Shown in pieces: positions 33,419 to 45,643 of a stretch of DNA of 64,000 bases. Position 1 is the stretch's first letter. Each line of letters begins with the position of its first letter. Under the pieces are notes generated by a model. It had not been told where the DNA came from. It saw only the letters and a list, made by a program, of their open reading frames with translations, and did no database searches. The stretch is from positions 1 through 64,000 of the forward strand of contig MU405273.1 of NCBI GenBank assembly GCA_022836615.1, written 5' to 3'. Source of the DNA: Annulohypoxylon bovei var. microspora. Its lineage: Eukaryota > Ascomycota > Sordariomycetes > Xylariales > Hypoxylaceae. The translations under genes were made by a program, and so were the position numbers.

Positions 33419-33835
33419 TACTAGCATGAAAATGGAAGAAGAAATGGGATACACCAAGTCTAAACATGAAGCTACTGGATCACGACACTCCTCTATTAAG
33501 TACCGGATTAAGACTTGCAAACTATGACAGTCATATCGGCCATGGCTACACTGTCTATATTCAAAGCACACAGCTTCACAGGTTGTATCATATGTATAAA
33601 AACATTGACCACCTATCGTATTGTAGTATAAAATGGTTTATGACTTTCACGAACATGCCTGACCCTCGAACGCCCCAAGTATCCCATATGCTCTCGAGCA
33701 ATCCAGCTCAAGTACTATCCGAGCTATGCAAACAAAATAGGTTGAAATACAACGATGGATCAAATGCCAATTCGGAAAATGCCCGAACGGATTCCATTAT
33801 ATTCTACACTTTCCTCAATCTATCCTAGCCGTACT
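33419..33835. other. intergenic region between convergent genes
   Basis: Sharp drop from the GC-rich mS26 gene to AT-rich DNA. 3' flanks of mS26 and the ABC transporter gene; nothing else is seen. Confidence 0.5.
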
Positions 33836-36800
33836 CTATCGCTTCTCAACGAGCAAGAAATGCATAGCAGCGTAAGCCAATACCACAAAGACAGCGGCGA
33901 AGACACCCAGGTTGGCGACATCCGGCCATTTCGCGCTGTTTTCGAAACCAAACGAGCTCAAGATCGCCGCTCCGGGGACAGTGATGTCTAGCCCGTATTT
34001 ATTATCTACGAGGGTAAGATGAATGACCTCGTTGACGATAAGAGCCTCGAAACCATAATGGAAGATGGACAAGGATTGTAGCCAGAGAGCGGCGCCGGGA
34101 ATTGCGTCATGGTTAAGAAGTAGACCGGCAAACAACAGAGAGAAAAGCATGACCAAACTTCCTATTAAGTTTGCGACGCCGCTGTCTTTGCAGACGATGC
34201 CTATGAATAAGCAGATCGAGGCAGCGGCCAAGTTAAACAAGACAAGAACAAGAATGAACGTGAAGAAGTGCGGTGCATCTGGTATGAGACCCGTCATGGG
34301 GTATACGATCGCTCCCATCAGAATCGGCGGGATGATACGAAGGGGAATAATATCAAACAAAACCTTCGCGACAAAGTACGTGATAGGCGCGTAATATCCG
34401 TTTGCTCTCTCCCTCACAAATAGAAGCCGTTCGGAGGCGAAGACATTTAAGCTAGTTAGGGTACTAAAGCCGAACAGTGCCAGAAGGAAAAAGAACAGGC
34501 CGAGTCGGTTTTGGAATCCAGGGATATCGTCGGTGAGGCCGTAGAAGAGGTACCCCGAGAGAACAGCGAGCACTATCGCAATAGCATAGTGAGTCAACAT
34601 GAGAAGTGGGTTACGGTAAAGGTTTTTCCATGTTCTCTGTGAGAGAATGACAAACTGGGTCATATAGCCGACACGAGCATAGCCGCGACCAATTGCGCTG
34701 CCGTTGACATGTGCGCCATTGGTTCCATTACCGTTCTGACCGTTAGCAACTGAGGCGCCGGTCACCGCCTGTTCGATTTCGTCGTGGATGTTACCCGCAA
34801 TGTCAGACTCGGCGTAGGAGTGAACAAGGCTATCGAGGTTAGTCGCCGCAGATGGCGGAAGATCATGAACGTCTTCAACGACAACTTGTGGCAGAGCAAG
34901 ACCGGCGGGCTGTTTTCGTAACTTATACGATCCAATATCCTCGTCGACATCGGAAGATGCAGCAGTATCGATAGTATTCTTCCGCCTTGTGAAAAGTTCC
35001 CGTTCTTGTTTCGCCTTAACCGAGTCCTTTCGCAAACTCTTAGGTCGGCTCGATGATGGCTCGGTCGAACTGTCTTCGGCGATGCTGGTAGCCCCAGATG
35101 CAAGCGCAATAGACTTGACCGCAGTAGTACTACTAGGGCCAACGCTCGCAACATCATTAACAATAGATCCGTCATCGAAGGTACTAGAGGAACCGGCATG
35201 CATCGTGAGGTCAACGAGGTAGTCTGCAATATTGAAGCCGGGCGGACAGGCGTAGCCGATGTGGTCGAAATAGTCCTGGCACTGAGGGAAGGGGCCGGAA
35301 TAGACCGTCTTTCCCTGGGCAAGAAGGATTAGGCGGTCAAATAGGGCGACGATATTAGAGCGTGGCTGGTGAATGGTGAAGATGACAGTTCGCTTATATG
35401 TCTTTGCCAGCGTCACAAGGCACTCGATGACATTAAAGGCGTTGTAGGCATCCAAGCCACTGGTTGGCTCATCAAGGAAGAGGATCGAAGGGCTAGTAAC
35501 AAGCTCGCAAGCAATACCAACACGTCGCTTTTCACCACCAGAGATGCCTCTTCCTTTGCCTTCCTCGGATCCGATCAGAGAATCACGGATGTGATAAATT
35601 CCAAGCTGCCTCTCAACTTCGTAAACCCTTTGCTCTTTAGCCGCACGACCCATTCCACGCGGAAGACGTAGGAGAGCACTCGTCAAGATCGTTTCATGTA
35701 CAGTCAGAGTTGGAAGCATGGTATCTTCCTGGTCAACAAAGCCTACCACACTCTTGAACTCGGTATCAGTGACCTTTTCTCCGTTGACATAGAAGTCTCC
35801 AGACGTCTGGCCACGCTTATTCTTGCGGGCGAGGATATCCAAAAAGCTCGTCTTCCCCGCGCCTGAGGCACCCATGATAGCCGTGATCTCCCCGGGATGC
35901 GCAATACCCTTGATTTCGTTTAGAATAATCTTCCCGTTCAGGCCGTAAGAGACGTTTTCGAACTGCAGAGTTGCCGGCTTGTGATCGGTCATCAACTTGA
36001 TAGCCTCATCATCGGAGTCATCAAGAGCGATAGGTCCGTATCTGTACTGTCGGCGAGTAAGGTACCAAATAAGTAAAACGACAGCGACAAGGAACAAGGA
36101 GCATCCCGCAATGACACCCGCGATCAGAGGCGTGTTGATCTTCTTGATAGGGCGCTCATAGCCAGGGACCTGGGTGTGGTAAAGGCATTCGCCAGAACGG
36201 CAATCCAACTCGATGCTCTCGTCACCAAAAAAGTTGCCCACCATCCAATCTAGCGACGGTTCCTTAAATTTGCAGTTGTTAATACCACCGTTCTCCTGTA
36301 GGCAGCTAAAGGTGGCAGGTCCGTGAACCTCCTCGTGAAGGAAATCCGTCAAGTCGATAGAGCCCTCGGCTCCACACAGCATACGATCCTTGATACAGTT
36401 ACACTTGACATCGGGACAATTATAAAATGTACTGTTCTGGTCCGAGGTAAAGTCTGCGCTGGAGTCGCAATTCTCGAGGTGGCAGTAGAAGGATTCGAGT
36501 CGATCAATCCAAACTATTGGCCGACGGTCAGTAACATCATCGCTACATGGTAACAAACTTTGACTTACATTGGAAGTCGCAGATGCCGTCTTCTTTCTGG
36601 CAAGTGAATGTAGCCTCGGGTATCTTGCCATTGAGCATAGTAAGGATCTTTTCGTTCGTAACGCCGCACATCTGGTGATTAGTCTGTACGACCTCACCAT
36701 TCTGATAACAGACACCACCGTTGCCAGTTTCCATCAGAGCATCACAGGCGTTATTCTGAGTGCAGACATTGCAGTTGATTCCAGTCCAACCGTCGTCGCA

Positions 36801-37246
36801 TTCACAGGTATCACCCGATCTTATCGGTCGTTCTTTGCCTCGGGCGAGCGAGCCGCAAGCTACAACGTGGTCAGCGAAACGTAAGACTAGGTCGGAGCAT
36901 CACAGGTAATCGTACTCGGTTCGAAGCAATCGTCACCTCCAAAACCTGCCGGGCACTCGCACTTCCCATTGTATTCGTTACATTCAGAGTATTGACCACA
37001 CTCGTAGGCCGGAAGCAGACAGTTGAAGCTAGATAAGACGATTCATTAGCTTCCGAATTACTAAGCGACTAAAGCGTGAGGTTTATATATGTACCATGGT
37101 GGACAGTCACTTGGTCGGCCGTCTAAGAGAGCTAACTGCGCCCGCATCATATCGATTTGGGTATAGTTGTTTTGACCGAGGACGAAACATGACAGCGACA
37201 GCGACAGCGCACCGAGGGCCGCGCGTCGAAGACTCGACGGCGACAT
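33836..37246 (-). CDS. ADP1: Adp1-like ABCG-family transporter with EGF-like outer domain
   Basis: Four exons, 37246-37095, 37028-36916, 36859-36569 and 36513-33836, encode 1077 residues. A signal peptide (about 1-24) precedes a Cys-rich outer region with EGF-like CECPAGFGGDDC and CECDDGWTGINC. A membrane span follows at about 315-337, then a nucleotide-binding domain with Walker A GASGAGKTS (about 400), signature ISGGEKRR and Walker B LFLDEPTSGLD, a disordered linker, and six C-terminal spans with the ABCG-type NPLL and FASERLLFVRERANGYY segments. Length and layout match yeast Adp1, a putative half-size ABCG transporter of unknown substrate. Localisation to ER or plasma membrane is not determined. 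Confidence 0.9.
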
Positions 37247-38908
37247 GATGAACGGTGCCGTAAAAGTAGAGTTATCGATACTCGCGAAGACTCAACTCAA
37301 AGCAAGGTTGAAGAAGAGAAAGACGGAAGTCAGCGATAGGCTGGCACATTAAACTGCAGGGCCCCACGAAACACGAAACAGAAACACGGAAGACAAGAGC
37401 TCCAAGATTAGGTCGCGGATAGAAAGCGGATAGGTCGCCCCGGGTTGCAGGTCCCTAAGACCAGATGCTCAAGTCGGTTGGCCAGCTGACCGCACCACCC
37501 CTACACCACCAGCTATGGTTAGACAACACACGCTTATGCTGGCTTGCTGGCTGCTGGGTCTAGCTACCCGCGTGAATGATGTCAGCGCTGGGGATTCGGT
37601 GTTGGATAGGTTAGATGGGGGTCACAAGATGAATAAAATAGATGGAAATAGTAAAATGTGATAGAGAAGAGAAAAGAGGAAATCTAGATGTTACCCCGAC
37701 CTTAAGTCGGAAGATGATAACTCGCTAGAGCAAGTTGAGAGAGAGATAGAGGAGGATGAGAGATTAGATTCAATTGGAGATGGGATGCGACCTGAGCTTC
37801 GGGAAATACCTAGGCACAGTACCTAGGTACTCACCTAGAACGTATGTGTGGCACCGGTAGGCAGCGACCGCCCTAAAAGAGTTTAAGATGGCACGATGGT
37901 TGGCTCTAGATAGAGGCTTGGCGGGTCCAGTGCTTCTCCAGCAAATCCCCCCTTCTCCAAATAGTAAGCCCCAGCCACGGGCCAGCCACCAAATCCTCAA
38001 CTTATGAACTTATCGCATTATTTAACAGTGAAAGTTAACAGCTAAGAATCGGAATTTGATGAGATATTTCGCAACTAAAGTGGCAGTATATTAAATAAGT
38101 GTAACTCTAATTAAACCATGAAATATTTATATTAAACTTAAAGAGTATCGTGTAAAACTAAGATGTTATCGCTTTTTTTTAACATTAGAATGTCTTCGCA
38201 ACCACCTAAGAGAGAGTTGGTTAAGATGTTAAGCTCTACTAGAACGGTTCCTCAGCAACTGCTTTAGGTATCATCTTAGGCATCACATATATAAAGGTTA
38301 TCTACTAGGTAGGTAGCTGTCGATAGTCTATCAGGTCTCATATAATCAGTATTATACCACAGACGTCACGACACATAGTTATGCCCTTTTAAAACTGCAA
38401 AAACACAAGATAAGTGTAATAAACATCAACATAACATTCACACACTATTTGAGCGTGTTCAAATATTGGTTATAAAACAATGGCCTTTGTGGCTATAATA
38501 AGCAAGCGGCCTAAGGGCGACACAAGGCCTTATCTACTTAGTAAAAGTAAAAATAGTATAGGAATTTAATATGAGAAACTTGCAGCTATTCCGAAAAGAT
38601 TTTAACATGACTGCATGATTATATCGAATCTCACTATCTTGAGTCCCCTATTCTCCATCCCCACTATCTCCGCATGTAGATGAAGGTAGTAGCGTACGCC
38701 CTCCGCTTCAATGTTCCGACCTACGGCGATCGAAGTGTCCCACATCGTGCCCTCTAGATGTAAGGAACCGATGTGGGATTCTTATATTAAAAGAATATCC
38801 TCACTCCTGAGTTGCCTTTCAAGTCGTCGAACGTCATAAAGCCCCTATTTCAACTCGAACATCATTGCTTACGTCTCGCATTCATTAAGTTACCAAATCG
38901 CATTCAAT
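37247..38908. other. AT-rich intergenic region
   Basis: 1.7 kb. The left part is the 5' flank of the ADP1-like gene (polypurine stretches at 37620-37770). An ACCT/AGGT run lies at 37807-37838. At 38482-38529 an imperfect 11-bp inverted repeat (GGCCTT...) is present. No gene. Confidence 0.5.
37807..37838. repeat. ACCTAGG/ACCTAGGTAC run
   Basis: Three ACCTAG words in 32 bases, of the same simple-sequence type as elsewhere. Confidence 0.5.
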
Positions 38909-40194
38909 ATGGTAAAACTTCCAGCATTCGAGGTTGAGCAGTGGATGGACAAGTATGAGAATACCCCGGGGGTGCTCAACATCGCCGAAACATGTTGTTC
39001 GTCCATCTCGATCGATCGGCTAGTGCAGTTCAACAGTAGCCAAGAAACGGATGCGCGCCAGCTTATTGACTTTTCTAAACCCATGACGTACGGTCCAATC
39101 CTAGGATCTGATGAGCTACGCCAAAACGTAGCGGCTATATACAACGAGGACGAGAGCAAGACAAATACACAGACCCCTCCTTTATTACCTGAGAATATCA
39201 TCGTCACTCAAGGTGCGATCGCTGCCAATCATTTGGTATTCTATAGTCTGGTGGGACCGGGAGACCATGTTATATCCGTCTTCCCAACCTACCAGCAACT
39301 ATACACCATTCCCGAGTCCCTGGGAGCTGAGGTTTCGCTATGGAAACTCAAGGCGGAGAATGGCTATGTACCCGACGTCGCGGAGCTTGAGACTTTGATT
39401 AAGAGCAATACGAAGGCATGTAACAACGGTGCTCTACTAATTACCTATGTTCTCCCTATTCTAACCAGTCAGTTCAGATGATCGTCATCAACAACCCAAA
39501 TAACCCAACGGGGGTAACAATACCAAAGGAAGTCCTATCAGAAATCATCGATATTGCCCGGAAGCACGACATCATTGTGTTTTCGGATGAGGTTTACAGG
39601 CCACTCTTCCACACCATCGAGCCGGATAGTATCCCGCTATCTGCCATCTCGATGGGCTATCGCAAAACTGTGGCGACCAGCTCCATGTCCAAGGCCTGGG
39701 CCTTAGCAGGTATCCGGGTCGGTTGGGTCGCGTCGCGAGACACGTCCATCATCGAGGCCATCGCATCCGCACGGGACTATACTACTATCAGTGTATCACA
39801 GCTAGACGACCAGGTAGCGCGGTACGCATTAAGCGCTTCTGTACGACCGCAACTCATAGCACGAAACATATCCCTCGCTAAAAGAAACCTAAAGATACTT
39901 GATCAATTCATACAAGACCACTCGACCGTCTGCTCATGGGTGAAGCCAACAGCGGGTACCACAGCACTCGTACGGTTTAGGAACAAGGACGGGACGCCAG
40001 TCGACGACGAGGAATTCTGCAAAGACGTCCTGAAGAAGATCAAGGTTATGTTTCTGCCGGGATCGCGATGCTTCGGGCATGGCCAAACATCCTCCTTTGA
40101 CGGATCCGTTCGCATAGGGTACGTGAGTGAGACAGAAATACTTCGCCAGGCGTTGGAGGAGCTTGGTGGATATATAACCGACTATCTCAAGTGA
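38909..40194 (+). CDS. class I/II PLP-dependent aminotransferase-fold enzyme
   Basis: Two exons, 38909-39415 and 39478-40194, encode 407 residues. The split removes a 62-nt intron whose donor reads AAG|GCATGT, giving NTK-MIVINNPNNPTG in frame. YGPILGSDELR and VTQGAIAANHLVFYSLVGPGD are in the N-terminal half. NPNNPTG and SDEVYRPL bind PLP. SSMSKAWALAGIRVGW contains the Schiff-base Lys. RIGYVSE near the C-terminus carries the carboxylate Arg. The general look is that of capreomycidine-synthase/ACC-synthase-like fungal aminotransferases. The substrate is unknown. A GT-donor alternative exists that inserts two residues (AF-Q). Confidence 0.88.
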
Positions 40195-42559
40195 AGAGTT
40201 TGCGAGTACCTGGATGGTTGATGGAAATCTACCTTTGATTCGGTGCCAGTAGCTATTCGCGGTAATAGAGCATAATTGTATATACCAACGACGCATACCA
40301 TAATTTGTATAACTGTATAACCCTCCTATCTGTGTATAAACAAATCAGATAGTGAGTCACCGGGTTATTCCAAGATGTTGAACCAGGAAACCTCTTGTGT
40401 CTTTAGAATTCGCAGTCTGCGTATTTTTGGAGTAATGGCCTCCTTACTTCCAGGAGTACCAAATGCTACACGTAGAGGTTAAAGACACAACATTGTCCGC
40501 TTCATTGTAACTCTAGACTTCTAAGAAAAAGTGCACCAGAAGCTACCTACCTAGGTACTTGATGCATGTTGTTTTTGCAGTGCAGCAATTCATGTGACAT
40601 TCTAGGACACCATACCTCGGGTTAATTTTCTTTTCAATTATCTCCATGATAGAATAGTTGCAGCGCCAAGCATCTCGACTGCCGTCTGGCGTAACTGTTA
40701 AACTGCCGCAGTTGGGTTCCCATCAGACGCAGAGCTGGAACCCTTCGAGTTGTAGTAGTACCCGGTACCGGGTAGGAGGATAAGAGGTGGGAGGCGAGGG
40801 GAAGTTGTCTGTCTGCACTGCTACAGCATCGATGCGATCCAATAAGCTTAATTTGCTAAGATGATAGTGCCGGATTTATCTGTGATAAGTCTAGTATTGC
40901 GTCATGAAGAATTAGTCGTATTTTTTTGTCGTACATTCCGTTTGATGCTAGAGCACGCCACGCGGGAATGAAGGTAAAGTGTGTCTCCTAGGTGTTGGCG
41001 ATCCTAGAATATTTTAAATAATAGTTGAAGGAATATGTAGCTTGAAATAGCAGATAGAATTCCAAGATGTCAAACTGCAGGTACGTACGGTACTGTAGTA
41101 TTCTAGGGCTGCAAGATGGCTGCGTCTCCTGTGGGGATATGGGGAGAATACCTGATTATTGGATTATCCCACGCTTAGATGGTGCTGACTGTATGTTTGA
41201 TCCACTATAAACCGGGCGGAAACCCGAGATGTATGCTTTGTCAACGACGACAAACGTTCTGTCGGATAGATGATACGACCCCCGATCCCCTTGCTTATTC
41301 TCATTCATTCCAGGTACCGTTTTGTATTTAACAACGGGCTATCTATCTCTTTAGCTGGGACTCCACAATATGGCCCATACAATGATGGGGCTAGTTTAAT
41401 TCCAGACTTCTTAAACTTCTCATAAGAATTATGCGAGCAGTTCATGTAAGCCATTAATCAGCGGCCGAGACTACTTAGTATTTCATCATCCCGCATTAGG
41501 GAGGTTTAAAAAGAAGGTTTACCGGAATTGGAGTGGTTCCGCCGTAATGGCGGATGGAGCCGCAGGTTAGGAACCATTGACCGGACTGGGTATGATACCT
41601 GGAGTACTGTACCTAGGAGTTAAAAAGAGACAGCTATTCATTAGATATATTTAGTTTATAATCTTCGAAGTATAGTGTAGTGTATGAAAGAATAATGAAT
41701 ATACCGGTAAGTACCTACACATAAGCCTATTTCACGAATATGAAAGCCCTACGTTTGGTTTGTTTACATGCGACAAGTCTTGTACCAGCGCTCGCCGTAC
41801 TCGCGGCGGATGAGGTACAGGTACAGTACCTTATTCTACATGTGGGGAAACTCTAACGGGAATATTTTTCCTATTTTCCCCAATTATCAAAACTGAGTAA
41901 TCTGTAACTAAGCACACCAAGCTTTTTTAATTCGCGATGGTGTTACCAACAAAAGTGGCGATCTATAGAACAGAATCGTATCAGTACCGTTTATGCATTA
42001 CCAATATACGTAAAACATGAAGGGGGGATACCTTTTCGGCAGAGCTACCGGATGGTATGCGACGCGTTGCTACTCTGCAAGCTCGGCAGGAGAGCTGAGC
42101 TGCTGGGGGGTGGAGATCGTAACAAGAGTGGCTAGGACTGGCCTGGTGTAGAGATGAGAGACCGAGATCAAACTATCAAAGTCCAATGCCGGATAGGATC
42201 GTCTAAGTTGTGACATACATGTACCTAAGGTACGGATCCGTATATGGCAGCATGGAGACTTAATAATACGGTTGCAAGAAAAAGTAAGCAGAGGTGAAGC
42301 ACGCCATCCCCACCTCTCGACCAACGGCGTCTGTTAGCGGCTACTATCTATCATGTTGTCATGGACATAAGGTGCCCGGGTAGGTTCAAGTATAAAGTCA
42401 ACAAGATTCCGCTGTCGACGATTATCTTCCTATTCTACTCTGTAACATACCACACCACAACATTATCATCAGACCTTTCATAGGTAGATACCAAAGTCTT
42501 ATTTTATCTCTTTTATACCAAGCGCAGCAGCAAGATACCCATAACTTTCTTCATTCACA
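40195..42559. other. 2.4-kb gene-free region
   Basis: No supported gene. A small hairpin can be drawn at 40683-40729 (CGTCTG/CAGACG and AACTG/CAGTT), and a short GGTTCCGCC/GGCGGATGGAGCC hairpin at 41535-41560. The WrbA promoter is at the right end with TATAAAG at 42391. An 84-residue minus-strand frame at 42070 has no family features. Confidence 0.5.
42391..42397 (+). promoter_or_regulatory. possible TATA box of the WrbA-type gene
   Basis: TATAAAG lies 169 nt upstream of the ATG at 42560, leaving room for a 5'UTR of about 130 nt. Confidence 0.4.
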
Positions 42560-43427
42560 ATGGCTCCTAAGATTGCTATCGTCTATGTAAGTCTCTATTC
42601 TCTTTCTCTCAGGCAGTTACGTGGAAATTGTGCGGGGACAGATAAAGGGGGAGAGGACTTATACGCCTCAAGCCTTACCCCTCAACCGGAACCTAACACC
42701 GAAACATGCAGAAATATTATACTTCTCGTGGTGAAACAGTGGCGTGACCTCGACCAGTAAACTAACAGGTGTCACCAGTACTCCACATACGGCCATGTGC
42801 GCAAGCTAGCCGAGGCCGAGAAGGCCGGTATCGAGAAGGCCGGCGGTACTGCCGATCTCTTCCAGTACGACTCTATTACTCTTTCTTGACTTACAATTCC
42901 CTAACAATGAACTTAGGATTCCCGAGACTCTCTCCAAGGAGATCTTAACTAAGATGTATGCTCCGGGCCCGGCTGCTGACGTCCCCGTCCTGAGCGACCC
43001 GGCAACTCTCGAGGCGTACGACGGCTTTCTTATTGGAATCCCGACGCGATACGGAAACTTCCCCGCGCAGTGGCGCGTGTGGTGGGACCAGACTGGCAAG
43101 CAGTGGCAAAGCGGTGCCTTCCACGGCAAGATCGCGGGTCTGTTCATCTCTACGGCCTCTCTAGGCGGTGGTCAGGAGTCAACCGCCTTGGCGGCCATGT
43201 CGACCTTCGCTCACCACGGCATCATCTACGTGCCATTCGGTTACGCCAAGGCCTTCGGTACCTTAACCGACCTGTCTGAGGTCCACGGTGGTGGCCCCTG
43301 GGGTGCTGGTACCTTCGCATCCGGTGACGGCTCGCGACAGCCTAGCGAGAAGGAGCTCTCCGTGGCCGAGATCCAGGGTGCCGAGTTCTACAAGACCGTT
43401 GCCAAGTTCGCTTCCGGCTCTGCTTGA
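42560..43427 (+). CDS. WrbA-type flavodoxin NAD(P)H:quinone oxidoreductase
   Basis: Three exons, 42560-42586, 42779-42864 and 42917-43427, encode 207 residues. The 27-nt first exon gives MAPKIAIVY. Exon 2 opens with YSTYGHVRKLAEAEKAG, together forming the flavodoxin phosphate loop. GIPTRYGNFPAQWRVWWDQTG and the STASLGGGQE FMN-binding loop follow, with FGTLTDLSEVHGGGPWGAGTF near the C-terminus. This is the WrbA/Pst2/Alt a 7 family, which does two-electron reduction of quinones with FMN and guards against redox cycling. Intron 1 (192 nt) is long for this locus; I see no C/D or H/ACA boxes in it. Confidence 0.93.
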
Positions 43428-44120
43428 CTGCATGGTGGCGAGAAGAAGGAGGCGGAACCGAACTCCACTTCTGCTGCTCAGGAGGGAGGAAAGAAGGAGA
43501 AGAGCGAAGGTCCTTGCGGATTACCCACGAAATGCGTGCTAATGTGAATGACATTCTATGAACTAAATTAAATTAATGAAAAATTGATATGACCCTTTAC
43601 CCAACGTCCCTTCTCATCGTTTCGACATCGTGCCGCATGTAACAGGATGAGTTATCCGTCTATACCTAGGTATTTACGGAAGTCCGACACGTTGAAGATG
43701 TCATGTAACATCGCCCTTGTATCCCTACTTGGGTTAGAACCATGTTTTTATAGTGCTTACATGATATGCAGCCTGGGGATTCACTGTCGCTCAACCATAT
43801 CAACTGAACCACATATCAGCTACCTCTATACCTTCCAATGAAAGTTCAAATCTAGAAGATACCGGCGATACCCTGACGTCTAATGACCCAACTAAGTATA
43901 CAAGAACGAGACCTCCAGTACGCATAGCTCAAGCCCAAAGGTACTACGAAAAGCAAATGTCATATGAAACCATTGTATCCGCCAAAGCTGCAAGCGTAAA
44001 TGCCCAAATACCCAGTCCGTATACACACAAAAATGTGTATCCAATGTTTTCCCAAATCCAACTTTCCATGCAGATGCCATCAATAACTAATAGTAATATC
44101 ATAACCTTTCCTCAACGCCC
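43428..44120. other. intergenic region
   Basis: About 0.7 kb of AT-rich DNA, 3' flanks of two convergent genes. No gene seen. Confidence 0.5.
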
Positions 44121-45643
44121 CTAATTCTCACTCTTCCCCGCCCTGCTCTTATCCCTCAGGTGCAACATCTCCGTAACACCAAACCCAACACCCCCGACGA
44201 GCATGGTCGCGGCGCCGAACCCGATCAGCCCCTTCCAGCGGCCGGCGTCCTCGGGGTCCCTCAAGATAGCGCCGGCGATCGGCGTGCCGACCAGCACGGC
44301 GATGCCGATGAACGCGAACAGCATGCCCATGCGCGTGCCCAGGCGGCTCATGTCCGGCGTCAGCGCCACGATCGCGCTCGGCGGCAGGCTCGTCACGCCG
44401 CCGTTAAAAAACCCGAACAGCAGCGCGAACACCACCGTGCCGCCCAGGTCCCTGACGCCGAACCAGCCGAAGGCCAGCACGCTCGCGCCGAGCGTCGTCG
44501 CCGCCAGCATGTTCATGCTACCTAAATAGTCGGCCACGAAGTTCGGCAGGATGCGGCCGAACACGCTACCCGCGTTCAGCAGCGTGACGAGGTACGCGCT
44601 CAGGTCCGCGGGCGCGATGCCGAAGCGCAGGCTGTACAGCTGGATGTAGAAGAAGGGCACGTACAGCCCCATGAACGCGAACAGGCCCGCGGCCGCGAAG
44701 CTCAGGAAGGGGGCCTCGCGCAGGGCGTCGGCGTCGATGAAGGCCCTCTTGTGCTTGGGCGGCGCGACGCGCGGGCGCATGGAGACGAGCGGGACGGCGG
44801 CGAGCGCCAGCAGGATGAAGGCGATGACGCGCGTGGCCCAGCCGAAGCCGATGCTCGGCTCCAGGCGGCTGAAGATGATGGGGAAGATGATGCCGCCGAT
44901 GGGCGACCCCGTGGACTGGATCCCGAGGGCCAGCGCGCGCCGCCGCGCGAAGTACTGGCTGAGGATCGCGGCCGACGGGAGGAACAGCAGGCCGCACCCG
45001 AGCCCCACGCAGATGCCCTGCGCGAGCAGGACCTGCCAGTAGGTGGCGCACAGGCTCGTCATGAATAGTCCAAAGATGACGAGGAAGAGTCCGGCCACAG
45101 TTAGCGCGTGGAAGTGGCCGGCGTCGAAGAGGGGGCCGGAAATGATGCCTCCCATCATGAGGAGAGCGCCTTGGAGAGAGCCGATCCAACTTATATCGGA
45201 GGAGGTGCTGGACTTCAGAAGGACTGTTTCGTAGTACGTTTGGTAGACTCCGAAGGAATTTACGAGACCCCACGTGGCGATCATGATGACGAAGGCGCCG
45301 AAGACTTGGAGCCACGCATCGAGGCCACCGCTGTTAAAAAGTTAGCAGGCATTACTTCTCTAGGTGAGTATGTAGGTAAGTAGGTAGGTGTGTAAGACAA
45401 GTAGATAGACCCAATATATGGGGTAATGTCAAAGAAGGTAAGTTGGTATTATGATAACTCGGGATATACATACTCCGGAACTTCAACGGGCTTCGGCGGG
45501 CCAAGAGGCGCCGATGTCAATGTCCCCTGAGAATCGGACACGTCCTCCGTACGGTCGACGGTCCCCTCAAAAAGATCATCCCCGGAAAGCACGCCTACAT
45601 CACTATCACTCTCCTTTTCCTTTTCCTTCTCCATCATGGCCAT
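44121..45643 (-). CDS. MFS transporter, monocarboxylate-transporter (MCT) type
   Basis: Two exons, 45643-45474 and 45330-44121, encode 459 residues. An acidic 50-residue cytoplasmic N-terminus leads into VPDGGLDAWLQVFGAF, the MCT-type first helix with the D-G-G-x-x-A-W motif, reconstituted across the intron. Twelve hydrophobic segments can be counted, with SYF-type NSFGVYQTYYE after helix 1, FARRRALALGIQSTGSPIGG in the middle, and a central loop around residues 240-260. It probably carries monocarboxylates or small organic acids, or acts as a metabolite exporter, at the plasma membrane. The 143-nt intron contains an ACCT/AGGT run. The C-terminal two thirds is strikingly GC-rich. Confidence 0.88.
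45361..45393. repeat. AGGT run inside the MFS intron
   Basis: TAGGTGAGTATGTAGGTAAG-type simple sequence, the same family as the intergenic runs, here within an intron. Confidence 0.55.

Noticed and set aside
38482..38529. imperfect inverted repeat GGCCTT(T)GTG...
   Set aside because: Only about 11 bp with a gap, no target duplication and no second copy seen.
40683..40729. hairpin with CGTCTG/CAGACG and AACTG/CAGTT arms
   Set aside because: Short arms with unequal internal loops; no box motifs to mark an RNA gene.
42587..42778. WrbA intron 1 (192 nt) as another snoRNA host
   Set aside because: No C/D boxes, H box plus ACA, or strong stems were found.
44566..45315. 249-residue minus-strand frame rich in Arg and Pro
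   Set aside because: Alternative frame of the MFS transporter exon, caused by high GC3.
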